The translations under genes and the position numbers were made by a program. A stretch of DNA of 64,000 nucleotides, taken from Ilumatobacter sp963746265. Lineage in GTDB: Bacteria; Actinomycetota; Acidimicrobiia; Acidimicrobiales; Ilumatobacteraceae. A model generated the notes under the pieces. The model made no database searches. It was not told where the DNA came from and saw nothing but the letters and a program-made list of their open reading frames with translations. Position 1 is the first letter of the stretch, and every line of letters begins with the position of its first letter. Below, one piece after another: positions 1 through 8,577 of this stretch. The stretch covers positions 62,001 to 126,000 of the forward strand of contig CAVVAM010000006.1 of NCBI GenBank assembly GCA_963746265.1. Reading direction: 5' to 3'.

Positions 1-332
1 TGGGCCCGATACTCGTCGTCGCGTACCCAGACGCGGAACGGGCGCTCCGCGAAGTCGACGCGACTCACCTTGTCGGTGAGGAACTCGGCACCGAAACGTT
101 CGGCCTGTGACCGGAAGTTCGACATCAGCTCCGGCCCCATGATCCCATCGGGAAAGCCCGGGAAGTTCTCGACGTCGGTGGTGAGCATCAGTTGCCCACC
201 GGGCTGATCGGACGTCGACGACGGCTCGCCCTCGATGACGAGTGGCGCCATGTTGGCGCGGGCGGTGTAGATCGCGGCGGTCAGACCGGCCGGGCCCGAC
301 CCGATCACGATCACGTTGCGGACGACGGACAT
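1..332 (-). CDS. trxB: Thioredoxin reductase, N-terminal part (cut by window edge)
   Basis: This FAD- and NADPH-dependent flavoprotein reduces thioredoxin in the cytoplasm. Only the first ~110 residues are inside the window; the rest lies beyond position 1. The ATG at 330-332 is followed by the dinucleotide-binding motif GSGPAG near residue 11 and by the family block GGQLMLTTDVENFPGFP near residue 47, which is typical of bacterial TrxB. It reads away from the sigma/anti-sigma genes, in the same direction. In other Actinobacteria trxB sits next to the sigM/anti-sigma pair, so the context agrees with the call. Confidence 0.93.
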   Translation of the reverse strand, partial: MSVVRNVIVIGSGPAGLTAAIYTARANMAPLVIEGEPSSTSDQPGGQLMLTTDVENFPGFPDGIMGPELMSNFRSQAERFGAEFLTDKVSRVDFAERPFRVWVRDDEYRA

Positions 333-356
333 GCGAGGCCTCCAAGAAACGGTGCG

Positions 357-680
357 TCAGGCTTCGGTGCCGTGACGCTTGGACATGAGCAACCACCCGG
401 CGATGGTCAAGATTCCGCCGATGATGAAGTAGCTCATCCACACCGACTTGTCCCAGTCGAACCAGATGTCGAGGAACGACTGCAGACCGCGCGTCAAGAT
501 GATGAGCAGCAGCACGACCGCCGTCGTCCCGAGCAGCAGACCCAACAGGCCGAACACGACGCCACGGACGACCTTGACCACGTTGTTGGTCGTCTTGTCG
601 CGGACGCTGCCGACGACGGTGGTGATGCGGTCGGTGAGGTCGGCGGCCCAGTTGGGATCGGTCAGCGGATTCCCCGGCAT
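357..680 (-). CDS. Small two-span membrane protein of unknown function
   Basis: The 107-residue protein has an N-terminal soluble part of about 38 residues and then two hydrophobic segments, roughly residues 39-62 (VVFGLLGLLLGTTAVVLLLI) and 80-98 (MSYFIIGGILTIAGWLLM). A charged tail KRHGTEA ends it. The ATG at 678-680 is chosen because upstream in-frame sequence is only the shadow of the anti-sigma gene. It lies between anti-sigma and trxB on the same strand, with gaps of 55 and 24 bp, so co-transcription is likely. The two-helix hairpin resembles holin-like small membrane proteins, but I cannot name a family. Confidence 0.75.
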   Translation of the reverse strand: MPGNPLTDPNWAADLTDRITTVVGSVRDKTTNNVVKVVRGVVFGLLGLLLGTTAVVLLLIILTRGLQSFLDIWFDWDKSVWMSYFIIGGILTIAGWLLMSKRHGTEA

Positions 681-735
681 ACCGTGACTGTAGCGGCCAT
701 GCCGGGAACGCTTCGAATGAACTCGCGTCGCGGGG

Positions 736-1626
736 TCAGAACAGCGAACCGATGGCCAGTACGGCGCAGGTTCCGGTATCCAGGGCCAGCACGACGCCCG
801 TGCGCTCGTCGACGCCGATGTATACCGGTCGCTCGTTGCCGTCCGACACGTAGATGGCCCTGTCGAGGATGTCGAAGTTGCCGGTACACACGGTCTCCGG
901 CGTCGGACCGAGCACCCCGAGCTCGGCCTGGTCGAGGAGATAGGAGCCGTAGACGGCCAGTTCGATCTCGTCGAGGATCGGCTCGTCGGGGTCGAAGTCG
1001 GCGGGAACCTCGACGCGTACAGCATTCCCGGGGTCGGCCTCGGCGCCGAACTCGGGTCCGGATGCCTCCTCGTCGCCACCCTCGGCTGCTTGCTCGCTCA
1101 TCTCGACGGTGTCCGTGGCGTCGCTCGCGCTCTCGGCTGCCGCAGGCGCGCTCTCGGCTTCAGCCATCACCTCGGTGTCGATGGACGCGCCGTCGTCGAT
1201 CGTCTCGGTCGCATCCTCTTGTCGGGCCTGGGTCTCGGACAGCGGGGCCTCCGCTGAGCCGGCCGAATCGTCGTCACCTCCACCGAGGTCGGCCTGGGAG
1301 ATCACGATGCCGAGCCCGGCCACCGCCACGAGCGCGGCCGCGGCGGCGAGATACTTCGCGTACGCCGGGCGCGAACGGAACGGCACCACGGGTGCTGGTT
1401 CGGGCAGGTCGGGGGAGAAGCGCGCGAACTCGGCCATCGCAGTCGCGATCGCCTCGGCGCGCGCCTCGGCGGATGGCGTCGGTACGTCGCGGAGTTCGGC
1501 CTGCAGGGCGCGCAGCTGTTCGACCTCGGCCATCACCTCGGGGTCGGCTTCTGCGATTCGACGTTCTTCGGCGGTGAGCTCACCGTCGAGATACGCGTTC
1601 GCGAGGAAGTACTGCTCGTCGTTCAT
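736..1626 (-). CDS. Membrane anti-sigma factor with alanine/acid-rich extracytoplasmic domain
   Basis: The 296-residue protein probably binds and silences the ECF sigma factor encoded just upstream. Its start overlaps the sigma stop (ATGA, 1623-1626), the usual arrangement of a sigma/anti-sigma pair. Residues 1-75 are a cytoplasmic helical region with the AYLDGELTAEE pattern common in anti-sigma factors. The zinc-binding HxxxCxxC motif is absent. One membrane span lies at about residues 92-110. Outside it there is a long low-complexity acidic stretch (residues ~115-200) and a C-terminal globular domain with two cysteines that could form a disulfide. By position it corresponds to the RsmA-type anti-SigM factor of mycobacteria. 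Confidence 0.82.
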   Translation of the reverse strand: MNDEQYFLANAYLDGELTAEERRIAEADPEVMAEVEQLRALQAELRDVPTPSAEARAEAIATAMAEFARFSPDLPEPAPVVPFRSRPAYAKYLAAAAALVAVAGLGIVISQADLGGGDDDSAGSAEAPLSETQARQEDATETIDDGASIDTEVMAEAESAPAAAESASDATDTVEMSEQAAEGGDEEASGPEFGAEADPGNAVRVEVPADFDPDEPILDEIELAVYGSYLLDQAELGVLGPTPETVCTGNFDILDRAIYVSDGNERPVYIGVDERTGVVLALDTGTCAVLAIGSLF

Positions 1627-2228
1627 GGGTCGTTGGGGGGATCGATGTTTGGACGTCGCGGGGGTGGCTCTCGGTTCCCGATTTTCTCGACGAGCAGGCG
1701 TCGACCGCGGGCGATGCGCGATTTCACCGTACCGACGGGGATATCGAGCGCCGCTGCGATCTCGCTGTAGTCGAGGTCGCCGACGTCGCGCATGACCACG
1801 GCCGCGCGGAACTCGTCGGGAAGACCGGTCAATGCGGCATCGATCGTGATCCGGTCGGCCACGGCGTCGACGCGACGGTGGGCGAGGTCGTCGACGACCT
1901 CGCGTCGGCCGCGCTCGGTGTCGTCATCGACGACGTGGAGCTGGGGCCGGCGCTTGCGTTTGCGGAGTTCGTCGAGCGCGGTGTTCGTGGCGATGCGGTA
2001 GATCCAGGTCGTGAACGCCGACCGTCCGTCGAAGCGGTCGAGGTTGCGCACGACGCGGATCATCGCCTCCTGGGTGGCGTCGTCGGCGTCGCGGGTGCCA
2101 CCGGCGATCCGGCTGCAGACGGCGTGCACGCGGTCGTAGTGGCGTCGGAGCAGTTGATCCATCGCTGCCGCGTCGCCGCGCTGCGCCGCTGCGACGAGTT
2201 CGTCGTCGGTGCGGTCGCGGTTGGTCAC
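1623..2228 (-). CDS. ECF RNA polymerase sigma factor, SigM-like
   Basis: The 201-residue protein directs RNA polymerase to a stress or envelope regulon. Region 2 spans about residues 26-93 and includes DADDATQEAMIRVVRNLDRF and FTTWIYRIATNTALDELRK. Region 4 spans about 136-190, with the helix-turn-helix LDYSEIAAALDIPVGTVKSRIARGR. The GTG at 2226-2228 is preferred because it gives a normal-length N-terminus and overlaps the kinase stop by 4 bp (GTGA). Its own stop overlaps the anti-sigma ATG. Kinase, sigma factor and anti-sigma thus form one coupled unit. The neighbourhood (trxB, pcnA) is that of actinobacterial sigM, so I infer a SigM orthologue, though the sequence alone proves only an ECF factor. 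Confidence 0.92.
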   Translation of the reverse strand: MTNRDRTDDELVAAAQRGDAAAMDQLLRRHYDRVHAVCSRIAGGTRDADDATQEAMIRVVRNLDRFDGRSAFTTWIYRIATNTALDELRKRKRRPQLHVVDDDTERGRREVVDDLAHRRVDAVADRITIDAALTGLPDEFRAAVVMRDVGDLDYSEIAAALDIPVGTVKSRIARGRRLLVEKIGNREPPPRRPNIDPPNDP

Positions 2229-3988
2229 GGACCGAACGAGATCTCGCCGAGTCGACCGCGGAACGGATTCGACTCGCTGCACGCCTCGTCGCGACCGAGC
2301 TCCTTCAGCCACACGAGCACGTACTGCGCCGGCTGCTCGATCGCCATCTCGATCGAGCCGGGCTGGTCCGAGAAGCTGGTCGCACCGACCTTGGTCCAGC
2401 CGTCGACACCGGCGGGCGGAGCGGCGCCGTTGGCGGTCAGGATGTCGAGCTGGAACGGGGCGTTGATCGACTCGACCGACACCGTGCCTGTCGCAGGACC
2501 GTTGAGGCCCAGGATCAAGCCGACCCCTCGCTTGCCGCCCATGAATCGATCCTGATAGCACTCGGTCGGCCACATGGTGCTCGCACTGCCGTCGGCGATC
2601 GCCAAGCTGGCCTGGGCGTCGTTCTCCTGGCCGTTGTCACCGTCGGGATCCCATGCCTGCACGGTCACGATTCGGGCGTCGGCACTGCTGATCGTGGCAG
2701 CGGTCGGGTCTGCGCCCTCGACGCTCGTGTCGGCCTCGACGCCTTCGGGCGGCACGACGGTCACCGCGGCGAGTCCGTCCGGCTCGTCGCCGCGGTTCAC
2801 CCCGACGAACAGCACCATGGCGACGGCGAGCGCCGCCAGCAGTAGGACGCCGACCGCGACCAGCGACGGCGTCCAGCGTTGCTCGTCCTGTCGGGCCGGC
2901 GTGCCGCGGATCGGCTCGAGGGCCTTCGGCGTCTCGTCCGGATCCACCGCGGCCGCCGTCGAGCGCTCGGCCGGTGCGGGCGGCGTCGGACGATCACGGT
3001 CGTCACGAGTGACGGGAATCACGCCACTCACGTGCGGGTCGCCCGGCACACCCGGACCGGCACCGAGGGCGCGCGACGGAGGGTTGGCGATCCGCGGTGG
3101 TGGATCGGCGGGTGTGCCGTCGATTTGCGGTGGCGTGGTGTCGACTGCCAGCAGTGCAGCCCGGAGATCGGCGCCCGACTGCGGCCGGTGCGCGGGGTTG
3201 CGGGCCAGGGTCTTGTGGATCAGGTTCACCAACCCGATCGGCAGCGTCGGACGGAGGTGGCCGAGGTCGGTGGGATCGCGCTGGAGGCGCGCGAGCGCGG
3301 TGTCGGCGTCGCTCTCACCGAGGAAGGGGACCCGTCCGGCGAGGCACTCGTAGAGCACCAGTCCGAGCGAGTAGATGTCGGCCCGGCCGTCGAGCCGTCT
3401 GCCGCGAACCTGCTCGGGTGACAGGTACTTTGCCGTGCCCATCATCACGTTGTCGCTCGTGAGGTCCTCGTCTCCGACCTCGAGACCCTTCGCGATCCCG
3501 AAGTCGGTGAGCAGGACCCGACCGTCGGACGTGACGAGGATGTTCCCCGGCTTGACGTCGCGGTGCACGAAACCGGCCCGGTGGGCCTCGTCGAGCGCAC
3601 CGGCGATCGCGGCCCCGAGATGGATCGTGAGTTCGGGGCCGAGCCGGCGCTGGGAGTCGAGCAGTTGGCGGAGGCTCTTGCCGTCGACGAGCTGCATCAC
3701 GACCGCCTGCCGGCCCTCGTGCACGAAGACGTCGTGGATCGCGACGATGTTCGGGTGGGTCAGCCGGGCGACGGCGATCGCCTCACGGCGGAACCGTTCG
3801 GTGACCACCGGATCGGTTGCCAGGTTCGTCTTCAACCATTTGACCGCGACCTTGCGATCGAGGTCGGTGTCGGTGGCGACCCAGACCTCGGCCATGCCAC
3901 CCTGACCGATGCGGCGCTCCAACTGGTAGCGGTCCGCGAGCAGGGTGTCCGCGGGGGCCTGGGATGGAGGTGGTGCGCTGGAGGCCAT
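2225..3988 (-). CDS. Transmembrane Ser/Thr protein kinase with extracellular discoidin-like domain
   Basis: This 587-residue PknB-family kinase has an N-terminal catalytic domain (about 20-285). All key residues are visible: glycine loop IGQGGMAEVW, lysine in VAVKW (residue 50), HRDVKPGNI (142-150), DFG (162-164) and an APE-equivalent SPEQ. A proline-rich linker leads to one membrane span at about 376-396. The extracytoplasmic C-terminus (about 450-587) is a beta-rich module. Its pattern QASLAIADGSASTMWPTE, followed by a VSVESINAPFQLDI-type core, resembles discoidin/carbohydrate-binding domains. The stop overlaps the sigma GTG, so the two are translationally coupled. In mycobacteria the corresponding place holds Rv3910, a MurJ-pseudokinase-sugar-binding fusion. 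Here the MurJ part is absent and the kinase looks active. Confidence 0.93.
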   Translation of the reverse strand: MASSAPPPSQAPADTLLADRYQLERRIGQGGMAEVWVATDTDLDRKVAVKWLKTNLATDPVVTERFRREAIAVARLTHPNIVAIHDVFVHEGRQAVVMQLVDGKSLRQLLDSQRRLGPELTIHLGAAIAGALDEAHRAGFVHRDVKPGNILVTSDGRVLLTDFGIAKGLEVGDEDLTSDNVMMGTAKYLSPEQVRGRRLDGRADIYSLGLVLYECLAGRVPFLGESDADTALARLQRDPTDLGHLRPTLPIGLVNLIHKTLARNPAHRPQSGADLRAALLAVDTTPPQIDGTPADPPPRIANPPSRALGAGPGVPGDPHVSGVIPVTRDDRDRPTPPAPAERSTAAAVDPDETPKALEPIRGTPARQDEQRWTPSLVAVGVLLLAALAVAMVLFVGVNRGDEPDGLAAVTVVPPEGVEADTSVEGADPTAATISSADARIVTVQAWDPDGDNGQENDAQASLAIADGSASTMWPTECYQDRFMGGKRGVGLILGLNGPATGTVSVESINAPFQLDILTANGAAPPAGVDGWTKVGATSFSDQPGSIEMAIEQPAQYVLVWLKELGRDEACSESNPFRGRLGEISFGP

Positions 3989-4073
3989 GATCGCTCGTCA
4001 CGCTAGTAGCGCCGAGCGGTTCGAAACCGTCATTGACACGGTCTGTCAACGGTCGTGCTCGCGACGTCGTTCG

Positions 4074-4622
4074 TCAGAACGCCGCGGGTGGGGATCGGCG
4101 ACGGCCCGCCGTCGACCAGATCTGCTCGCCGTCGTCGTCGACCCGATCGGTCAGCTCGAGACCGAGACGCGCTGCGACTCGCTGCGAGGCCGTGTGGTCC
4201 GGATGGATGTGCGCGTCGAACTCGACGACGCCGGTGTGCGCGATCCAGTCGCACATCGCTCGAGCCGCCTCGGTCGCCCATCCGTGGCCCTGGTGGTCAA
4301 CCGCGATCAGCCATGCGAGTGATGCCGAGTCCCCGACGACCGTCGCTTGCACGAACCCGACCGGCGTCGCGTCGTCGACCGAACGGATGATCCAGTTCAT
4401 CCAGGTCTCGTTCGGATCCGGCGCCCCCTCCGCCAGCGCCCTGTAGCGCTGTTCCAGAGTTGGCAGGTCGGGCGGCTCGTCACCCGTGAACTCGTAGAGT
4501 GCCTCGTCGGCGAGGACCCCGACCATGTCGGAGGCGTCGTCGACCGAGAGCGGATCGAGACGAAGCCGCTCGGTGCGGAGCGGGCCCGGTACAGCCGACG
4601 TGGACCGCCACGTCACGCTCAA
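4074..4622 (-). CDS. GNAT-family N-acetyltransferase (RimJ/RimL type)
   Basis: The 182-residue protein probably transfers acetyl from acetyl-CoA to an amine or protein N-terminus; the substrate is unknown. The opening LRTERLRLDPLSVDDASDM is typical of the RimJ-like subgroup. The acetyl-CoA pyrophosphate-binding segment is HQGHGWATEAARAMCDW (about residues 132-148), and the late ASQRVAARLGL helix is also present. The start is a TTG (4620-4622) overlapping the stop of the DegV gene, which suggests coupling. The next in-frame methionine would remove the conserved beginning. An 85-bp gap separates its stop from the kinase start. Confidence 0.85.
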   Translation of the reverse strand: MSVTWRSTSAVPGPLRTERLRLDPLSVDDASDMVGVLADEALYEFTGDEPPDLPTLEQRYRALAEGAPDPNETWMNWIIRSVDDATPVGFVQATVVGDSASLAWLIAVDHQGHGWATEAARAMCDWIAHTGVVEFDAHIHPDHTASQRVAARLGLELTDRVDDDGEQIWSTAGRRRSPPAAF

Positions 4623-5458
4623 TCCCTGACGTCGAAGGCGACACCGATGGTGCCGCGACCCGCGTGAGTGCCGATCACCGGGCCGATCTCACCGACCACG
4701 ATCTCGCCGGCGTGGTAGGGACGCAGCATCTCGACGAACTGATCCACGTCGCTGCAGTCGGCGTGCAGCACGGCGAGGTCGCTGATCCGGCCCTCGTACT
4801 CCGCGACCTTCTCGACGAGGAACTTGAGCGCCTTCGACCGGGTGCGCTGCTTGCCGCCCTGCTCGACCTCGCCGTCGATGACCTCGATGATCGGCTTGAT
4901 CGCGAGCGCAGTCGCGAGCAAGGCCTTCGCGTTGCCGATTCGGCCGCCCTTCTTCAGGTTCTCGAGAGTGTCGAGCGCACCGAAGACACGGGTGCGTGTG
5001 GCCCGGTCGACGGCGAGCGCCTCGACCTCGTCGATCGAGCCGCCCTCGGCGGCGAGGCGGGCACATGCGAGCACGATCGTGCCGAGGCCCAACGTGATCG
5101 ACCGGCTGTCGACGACCCGCACCGGAATCTCGTCGGCCACCGAGCGGGCGGCAAGCTCGGCACTCTGCATCGTCGCGGAGAGCGCGCTCGACAGCGCGAC
5201 GACCACGATCCCGGTGGCGCCGTCGGCCATCAGCTCTCGGTACGCCTGCTCGAACTGTCCGGGTGCCGGTGCTGCGGTTTCGGGGAGCGTGTCCTGCTGT
5301 GCGCACTTCGCCCAGAACTCGGCGGTGCTGAGTTGTTCACGATCGATGAACTCTTCGTCGCCGAAACGGATCGAGAGCGGAACGACGCGTACGCCATGCT
5401 CGACCACCACGGCTTCGGGCAGGTCGCAGGATGAATCGGTGACGATGCGGATGCTCAC
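4619..5458 (-). CDS. DegV-family fatty-acid-binding protein
   Basis: The 279-residue protein belongs to the DegV/FakB family, which binds a fatty acid and in Firmicutes presents it to a fatty-acid kinase. The signatures are the start IRIVTDSSCDLP, then FIDREQLSTAEFW, the SSALSATMQSAELAA segment, VVDSRSITLGLG, and the GALDTLENLKKGGRIG motif that lines the lipid pocket. Length is normal for the family. It is co-directional and coupled with the downstream acetyltransferase. A FakA-like kinase is not in the window, so the biochemical partner is unknown. Confidence 0.92.
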   Translation of the reverse strand: MSIRIVTDSSCDLPEAVVVEHGVRVVPLSIRFGDEEFIDREQLSTAEFWAKCAQQDTLPETAAPAPGQFEQAYRELMADGATGIVVVALSSALSATMQSAELAARSVADEIPVRVVDSRSITLGLGTIVLACARLAAEGGSIDEVEALAVDRATRTRVFGALDTLENLKKGGRIGNAKALLATALAIKPIIEVIDGEVEQGGKQRTRSKALKFLVEKVAEYEGRISDLAVLHADCSDVDQFVEMLRPYHAGEIVVGEIGPVIGTHAGRGTIGVAFDVRD

Positions 5459-5470
5459 GGGGATCGAATC

Positions 5471-7732
5471 CTACTCGTCGGACCGAGTATGTCCGGTCTG
5501 GAACGATCCGTGTCCGGTCGCTCCGCCGACGTCGGCTCGGATCACTGCGGGATGCCGAGTGGTGTCGACGTCGATGCCCTCACCGCGGCGCTGTGCCTGG
5601 CGGCGCCGGAAGTAGGTGAACCACCACGTGGCCAACACGAGCACCGCACCGACCGTGAAGAGTCGTCCGAGGCCGGTGAGGGTACTCACGCGGGCGGTCA
5701 GCTCGATCGGTGCCGTGAGAGGATTCCCGGCCGGTGTGCGGATCTCGACCTGCACCGGAAAGACACCGTTCGATCGTGCCTCCACCGGGATGTCGACGTT
5801 GTTGATCTGGTTCGGCGCGAGCACCACCTCGAGGTCACCTTCCGGGAACGTCAGCTTGTCGGATTCCGCGTGCACGGTGACGGTGAGCGGGGTCGGGCCA
5901 CTGTTCTCGATCCTGAGTGGAATCGGTGCCGTCGTCCCGGCGATCGTGAACGGGAATGGGTCGGGTTGGACGACGTGGCTGCGTACTTCGGCGACCTCGT
6001 TCTCGACGGACCCCACGAGTGTCGCCGACTCCGACTCGGACAGCCCGGTCGACAACGCGGTCCGGAGGGCCTCGTCCCACTCGGTGCGTCGAGCGTCGGC
6101 GGTCGGGAGCATCGATCCGACATCGGCCGCTCGCAGTCGCGCACTCTGGGCCAGTCGGGCGCGGCTGTCGAGGTTCACGCTCGGCTCGGCGTCGAGTTCG
6201 AGGGAGTGGACGTCGCCGTCGAGGAACAGTGAGTTGGTCAGGTCGGGCACCTGTCCGAGGGTGCCGAAGTCGAAGTCGGGGTGTTGGTCGGCGAACGCCG
6301 ACAGCTCGGACAGCACGGCCGGATCCGGAACACCGACCTCGCGGGTGGTGAGGATCATCGAACGGCGGTCGGGATCGAGTTGGTAACGGAGCGCACTCAC
6401 GTCACCCATCAGCCGGACCGCTCGTTCGATCGGCGACCCTGGTGCGTCGACCTCGAGTTGCTCGTTGATCGCGTCGACGATCATGACCCGCATGGACGAC
6501 TCGTCGGTGAGCGTCGTGCTGAGCATCAGGGTCGGATCGGTGAAGTCACCGAGGTTGTTCGGGAACTCGCGGTACTTCTCTGAGGGTACGACCAGCAACG
6601 GCACGCCGAGATTCCGAATCGCGGTGGCGCCTTCGGTCGTGATGTTGTCGAGCACGATCCAGCCGCTCCGAACGGTCGGCGTGGCGACGAACCGAGCCGA
6701 CAGCGCCGTTTCGCCGCCGGAGACCCCACGGGTCAGCTCGGCGCCGAGCTCGGACGCCACTGCCGAGGAGGGGTCGAGGGGTTGGTCCGGGACGACCAAC
6801 AGTCGATCGTCGCCGTCGAGCGCGGCCACCAAGCCGTCGATCTCGTCGTCGGAGAGGTACGTGGGTGGCAGGGCGACCGTGATCGGTTCGTCCATCACCG
6901 AGGCGAGTTCGGTGATGCGGGCGATCTCGTCGTCGGCCGTCGAGAGCTCCTGTTCGTCCGGGAACGGCCCGTGGTCCTCGAGGGCGGCGAGCACGAAGAA
7001 CGTGAACGGTCCACGGCCTGGTCCGTCGTTGCGGATGACGTCGACGAGCGTCGTGTCCGAGGCGATCAGTCCGCCATTGCGGCGAATCTGCACGGAGACC
7101 GGATGTACGCCGGGTTCCAGCAGATCGAGTTCGGTGACGTCGGCGACACTGGCTGCGATCGGCACCTCGACCGACAGCAGCCGCTCACCGGTCTCGATGT
7201 CGAACGTGGCGACGTCGTCGAGGTCGAACTCCAAGATGTCGAGCACCGGCCCAGGCGCGCCGGTCAGCGCCGCGGCCGCACCGGTGCGCGTTGCGATCGC
7301 TCGGTGCGAACGAACTTGTACGGTCATCTTCGGCCCGGGGGGCACGGTGGTCGTCGTGGTCGTCGACGACGTGGTGGTCGCCGGCTCCGGCGGGGGAGAC
7401 TCGCCCTCGGCGGCAGGTGGCGAGGTGGCATCGGGGATCGAGCCGGTCGGGGTCGTGGTCGTCGTGGTGGTGGTGGTCGTGGTGGTGGTCGTGGTGGTGG
7501 TCGTGGTGGTGGTCGTGGTCGTGGTGGTCGGGGCGATCTCGGGAACGTCGCCGGTGACGACGAAGTCGAAGCGGGCGGTGCCGCCGGGTGTCACGGCGAA
7601 CGTCTGGGACACGAGCTCGAGTCCCGTCCCGACGCTCTGCGAGCCGGCGGCTCGCCCGGACCAGATGGACGGCCCCAGGACCGTCGCGACCGCGAGCGCT
7701 CCCAACGCCAGCGGCCGGCCACGACGCGTCAT
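5471..7732 (-). CDS. Large secreted, membrane-anchored protein, DUF6049-like
   Basis: The 753-residue protein has an N-terminal signal (residues ~8-30), then a beta-type domain, a run of 26 threonines plus a second Thr/Ser/Pro-rich segment, a long globular ectodomain and a C-terminal membrane span (about 690-708, LFTVGAVLVLATWWFTYF) with a basic cytoplasmic tail. The ATG at 7730-7732 overlaps the stop of the upstream acetyltransferase (ATGA); longer upstream reading only shadows that gene. By position it matches the conserved protein between pcnA and murJ in mycobacteria (Rv3909). Function is unknown, but an envelope role is likely. The threonine run is probably a flexible, possibly glycosylated stalk. 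Confidence 0.85.
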   Translation of the reverse strand: MTRRGRPLALGALAVATVLGPSIWSGRAAGSQSVGTGLELVSQTFAVTPGGTARFDFVVTGDVPEIAPTTTTTTTTTTTTTTTTTTTTTTTTTTPTGSIPDATSPPAAEGESPPPEPATTTSSTTTTTTVPPGPKMTVQVRSHRAIATRTGAAAALTGAPGPVLDILEFDLDDVATFDIETGERLLSVEVPIAASVADVTELDLLEPGVHPVSVQIRRNGGLIASDTTLVDVIRNDGPGRGPFTFFVLAALEDHGPFPDEQELSTADDEIARITELASVMDEPITVALPPTYLSDDEIDGLVAALDGDDRLLVVPDQPLDPSSAVASELGAELTRGVSGGETALSARFVATPTVRSGWIVLDNITTEGATAIRNLGVPLLVVPSEKYREFPNNLGDFTDPTLMLSTTLTDESSMRVMIVDAINEQLEVDAPGSPIERAVRLMGDVSALRYQLDPDRRSMILTTREVGVPDPAVLSELSAFADQHPDFDFGTLGQVPDLTNSLFLDGDVHSLELDAEPSVNLDSRARLAQSARLRAADVGSMLPTADARRTEWDEALRTALSTGLSESESATLVGSVENEVAEVRSHVVQPDPFPFTIAGTTAPIPLRIENSGPTPLTVTVHAESDKLTFPEGDLEVVLAPNQINNVDIPVEARSNGVFPVQVEIRTPAGNPLTAPIELTARVSTLTGLGRLFTVGAVLVLATWWFTYFRRRQAQRRGEGIDVDTTRHPAVIRADVGGATGHGSFQTGHTRSDE
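7451..7528 (-). repeat. In-frame ACC/ACG run encoding 26 consecutive threonines
   Basis: Twenty-six threonine codons, a mix of ACC and ACG on the minus strand, lie inside the DUF6049-like gene. Because the run is a triplet microsatellite in a secreted protein, slippage would change stalk length in steps of one residue without shifting frame. A shorter Thr/Ser run follows about 35 codons later. Confidence 0.95.
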
Positions 7733-8490
7733 TCGTTCAGTTGCCGTTCGGCGATCGTCAACACGTCGGTCAGACGTTCGAAGCCGAGCCGCCGGTAGAG
7801 CGCCAGCGCAGCTTCGTTGTCGACGCCGGTGTTGACGAGGCACCGGCCGCGGCCCTGCGCGTGCATCCATCGCAACGCGTCGACGACGAGGTCGTGGGCG
7901 ATGCCACGACGTCGTCGCTCGGGCGAGACGGCGACGCGCTGCAGGTAGCCGCTGTCGGCGGCGGCGCCGCTCAGCGCGAAGCCGGCGATCCGACGCTCGA
8001 CGGTGACCATCCGGGCATGGTGTGCCGGCGTGGCCCGGCGGACGTCGCGCAGACCGGCGGCATCGTTCCCCCACATCAACCCGAAGGCCGCCTGATCGAC
8101 CGCAGCGGCCCGGCTGTGCATCCACGGGTGCAAGGTGCGGATGCGATGGCCTGGTGATCCGAGCTCGGCGATCAACCGGTCGTCGAGATCGAGTCCCAGC
8201 AGGGCCAGCTGATCGATCGTGCGGAACCCGGCGCCGACGACCGCTTCGGCCGATGCCGGGAAGAGCGCCGAGGTACGGATCGACCTGGCACCCTTCCTGC
8301 GGGCGTGTTCGACGGCGGCACCGATCGTGTCGGCTGTCGGCACGTGTTGGTGATCGACGAAGATCAAGTGGGCGACCGTCGGGTCGTTCGGCCACTGCCG
8401 CATGCGCCACCACTGCGTCATGCCATTCGATGTCCGCACCGCCGACCCGTTCACACGTTGGACGGTAGTCCGACGACCGGCTGCTGACAT
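7729..8490 (-). CDS. GNAT-family acetyltransferase, possibly MshD-like tandem type
   Basis: The 253-residue protein carries a clear C-terminal GNAT domain with the acetyl-CoA loop VAVSPERRRRGIAHDLVVDA (about residues 187-206) and the late motif DNEAALALYRRLGFE. The N-terminal half has the shape of a second, degenerate GNAT fold. That two-domain layout is also that of mycothiol synthase MshD, but the protein is shorter than MshD and the match is not decisive. The ATG is at 8488-8490; its stop overlaps the ATG of the DUF6049-like gene, so the two are coupled. It is divergent from pcnA, 87 bp away. Confidence 0.8.
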   Translation of the reverse strand: MSAAGRRTTVQRVNGSAVRTSNGMTQWWRMRQWPNDPTVAHLIFVDHQHVPTADTIGAAVEHARRKGARSIRTSALFPASAEAVVGAGFRTIDQLALLGLDLDDRLIAELGSPGHRIRTLHPWMHSRAAAVDQAAFGLMWGNDAAGLRDVRRATPAHHARMVTVERRIAGFALSGAAADSGYLQRVAVSPERRRRGIAHDLVVDALRWMHAQGRGRCLVNTGVDNEAALALYRRLGFERLTDVLTIAERQLNE

Positions 8491-8577
8491 GGCGCAACGG
8501 CTCGGCTGTCGCCGGCATCGGATCGGGCGCGTGGCGATCACCCGGATCTCGAGTCGGTCTCGTAGCCTGGCCGGGCC

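Noticed and set aside
7451..7528. Possible CRISPR-like or tandem DNA repeat
   Set aside because: It is a triplet run inside a coding frame with no spacers and encodes threonine throughout.
7733..8518. Extended N-terminus of the DUF6049-like protein
   Set aside because: These in-frame codons overlap the GNAT gene and look like shadow sequence; the ATG at 7732 begins a proper signal peptide.
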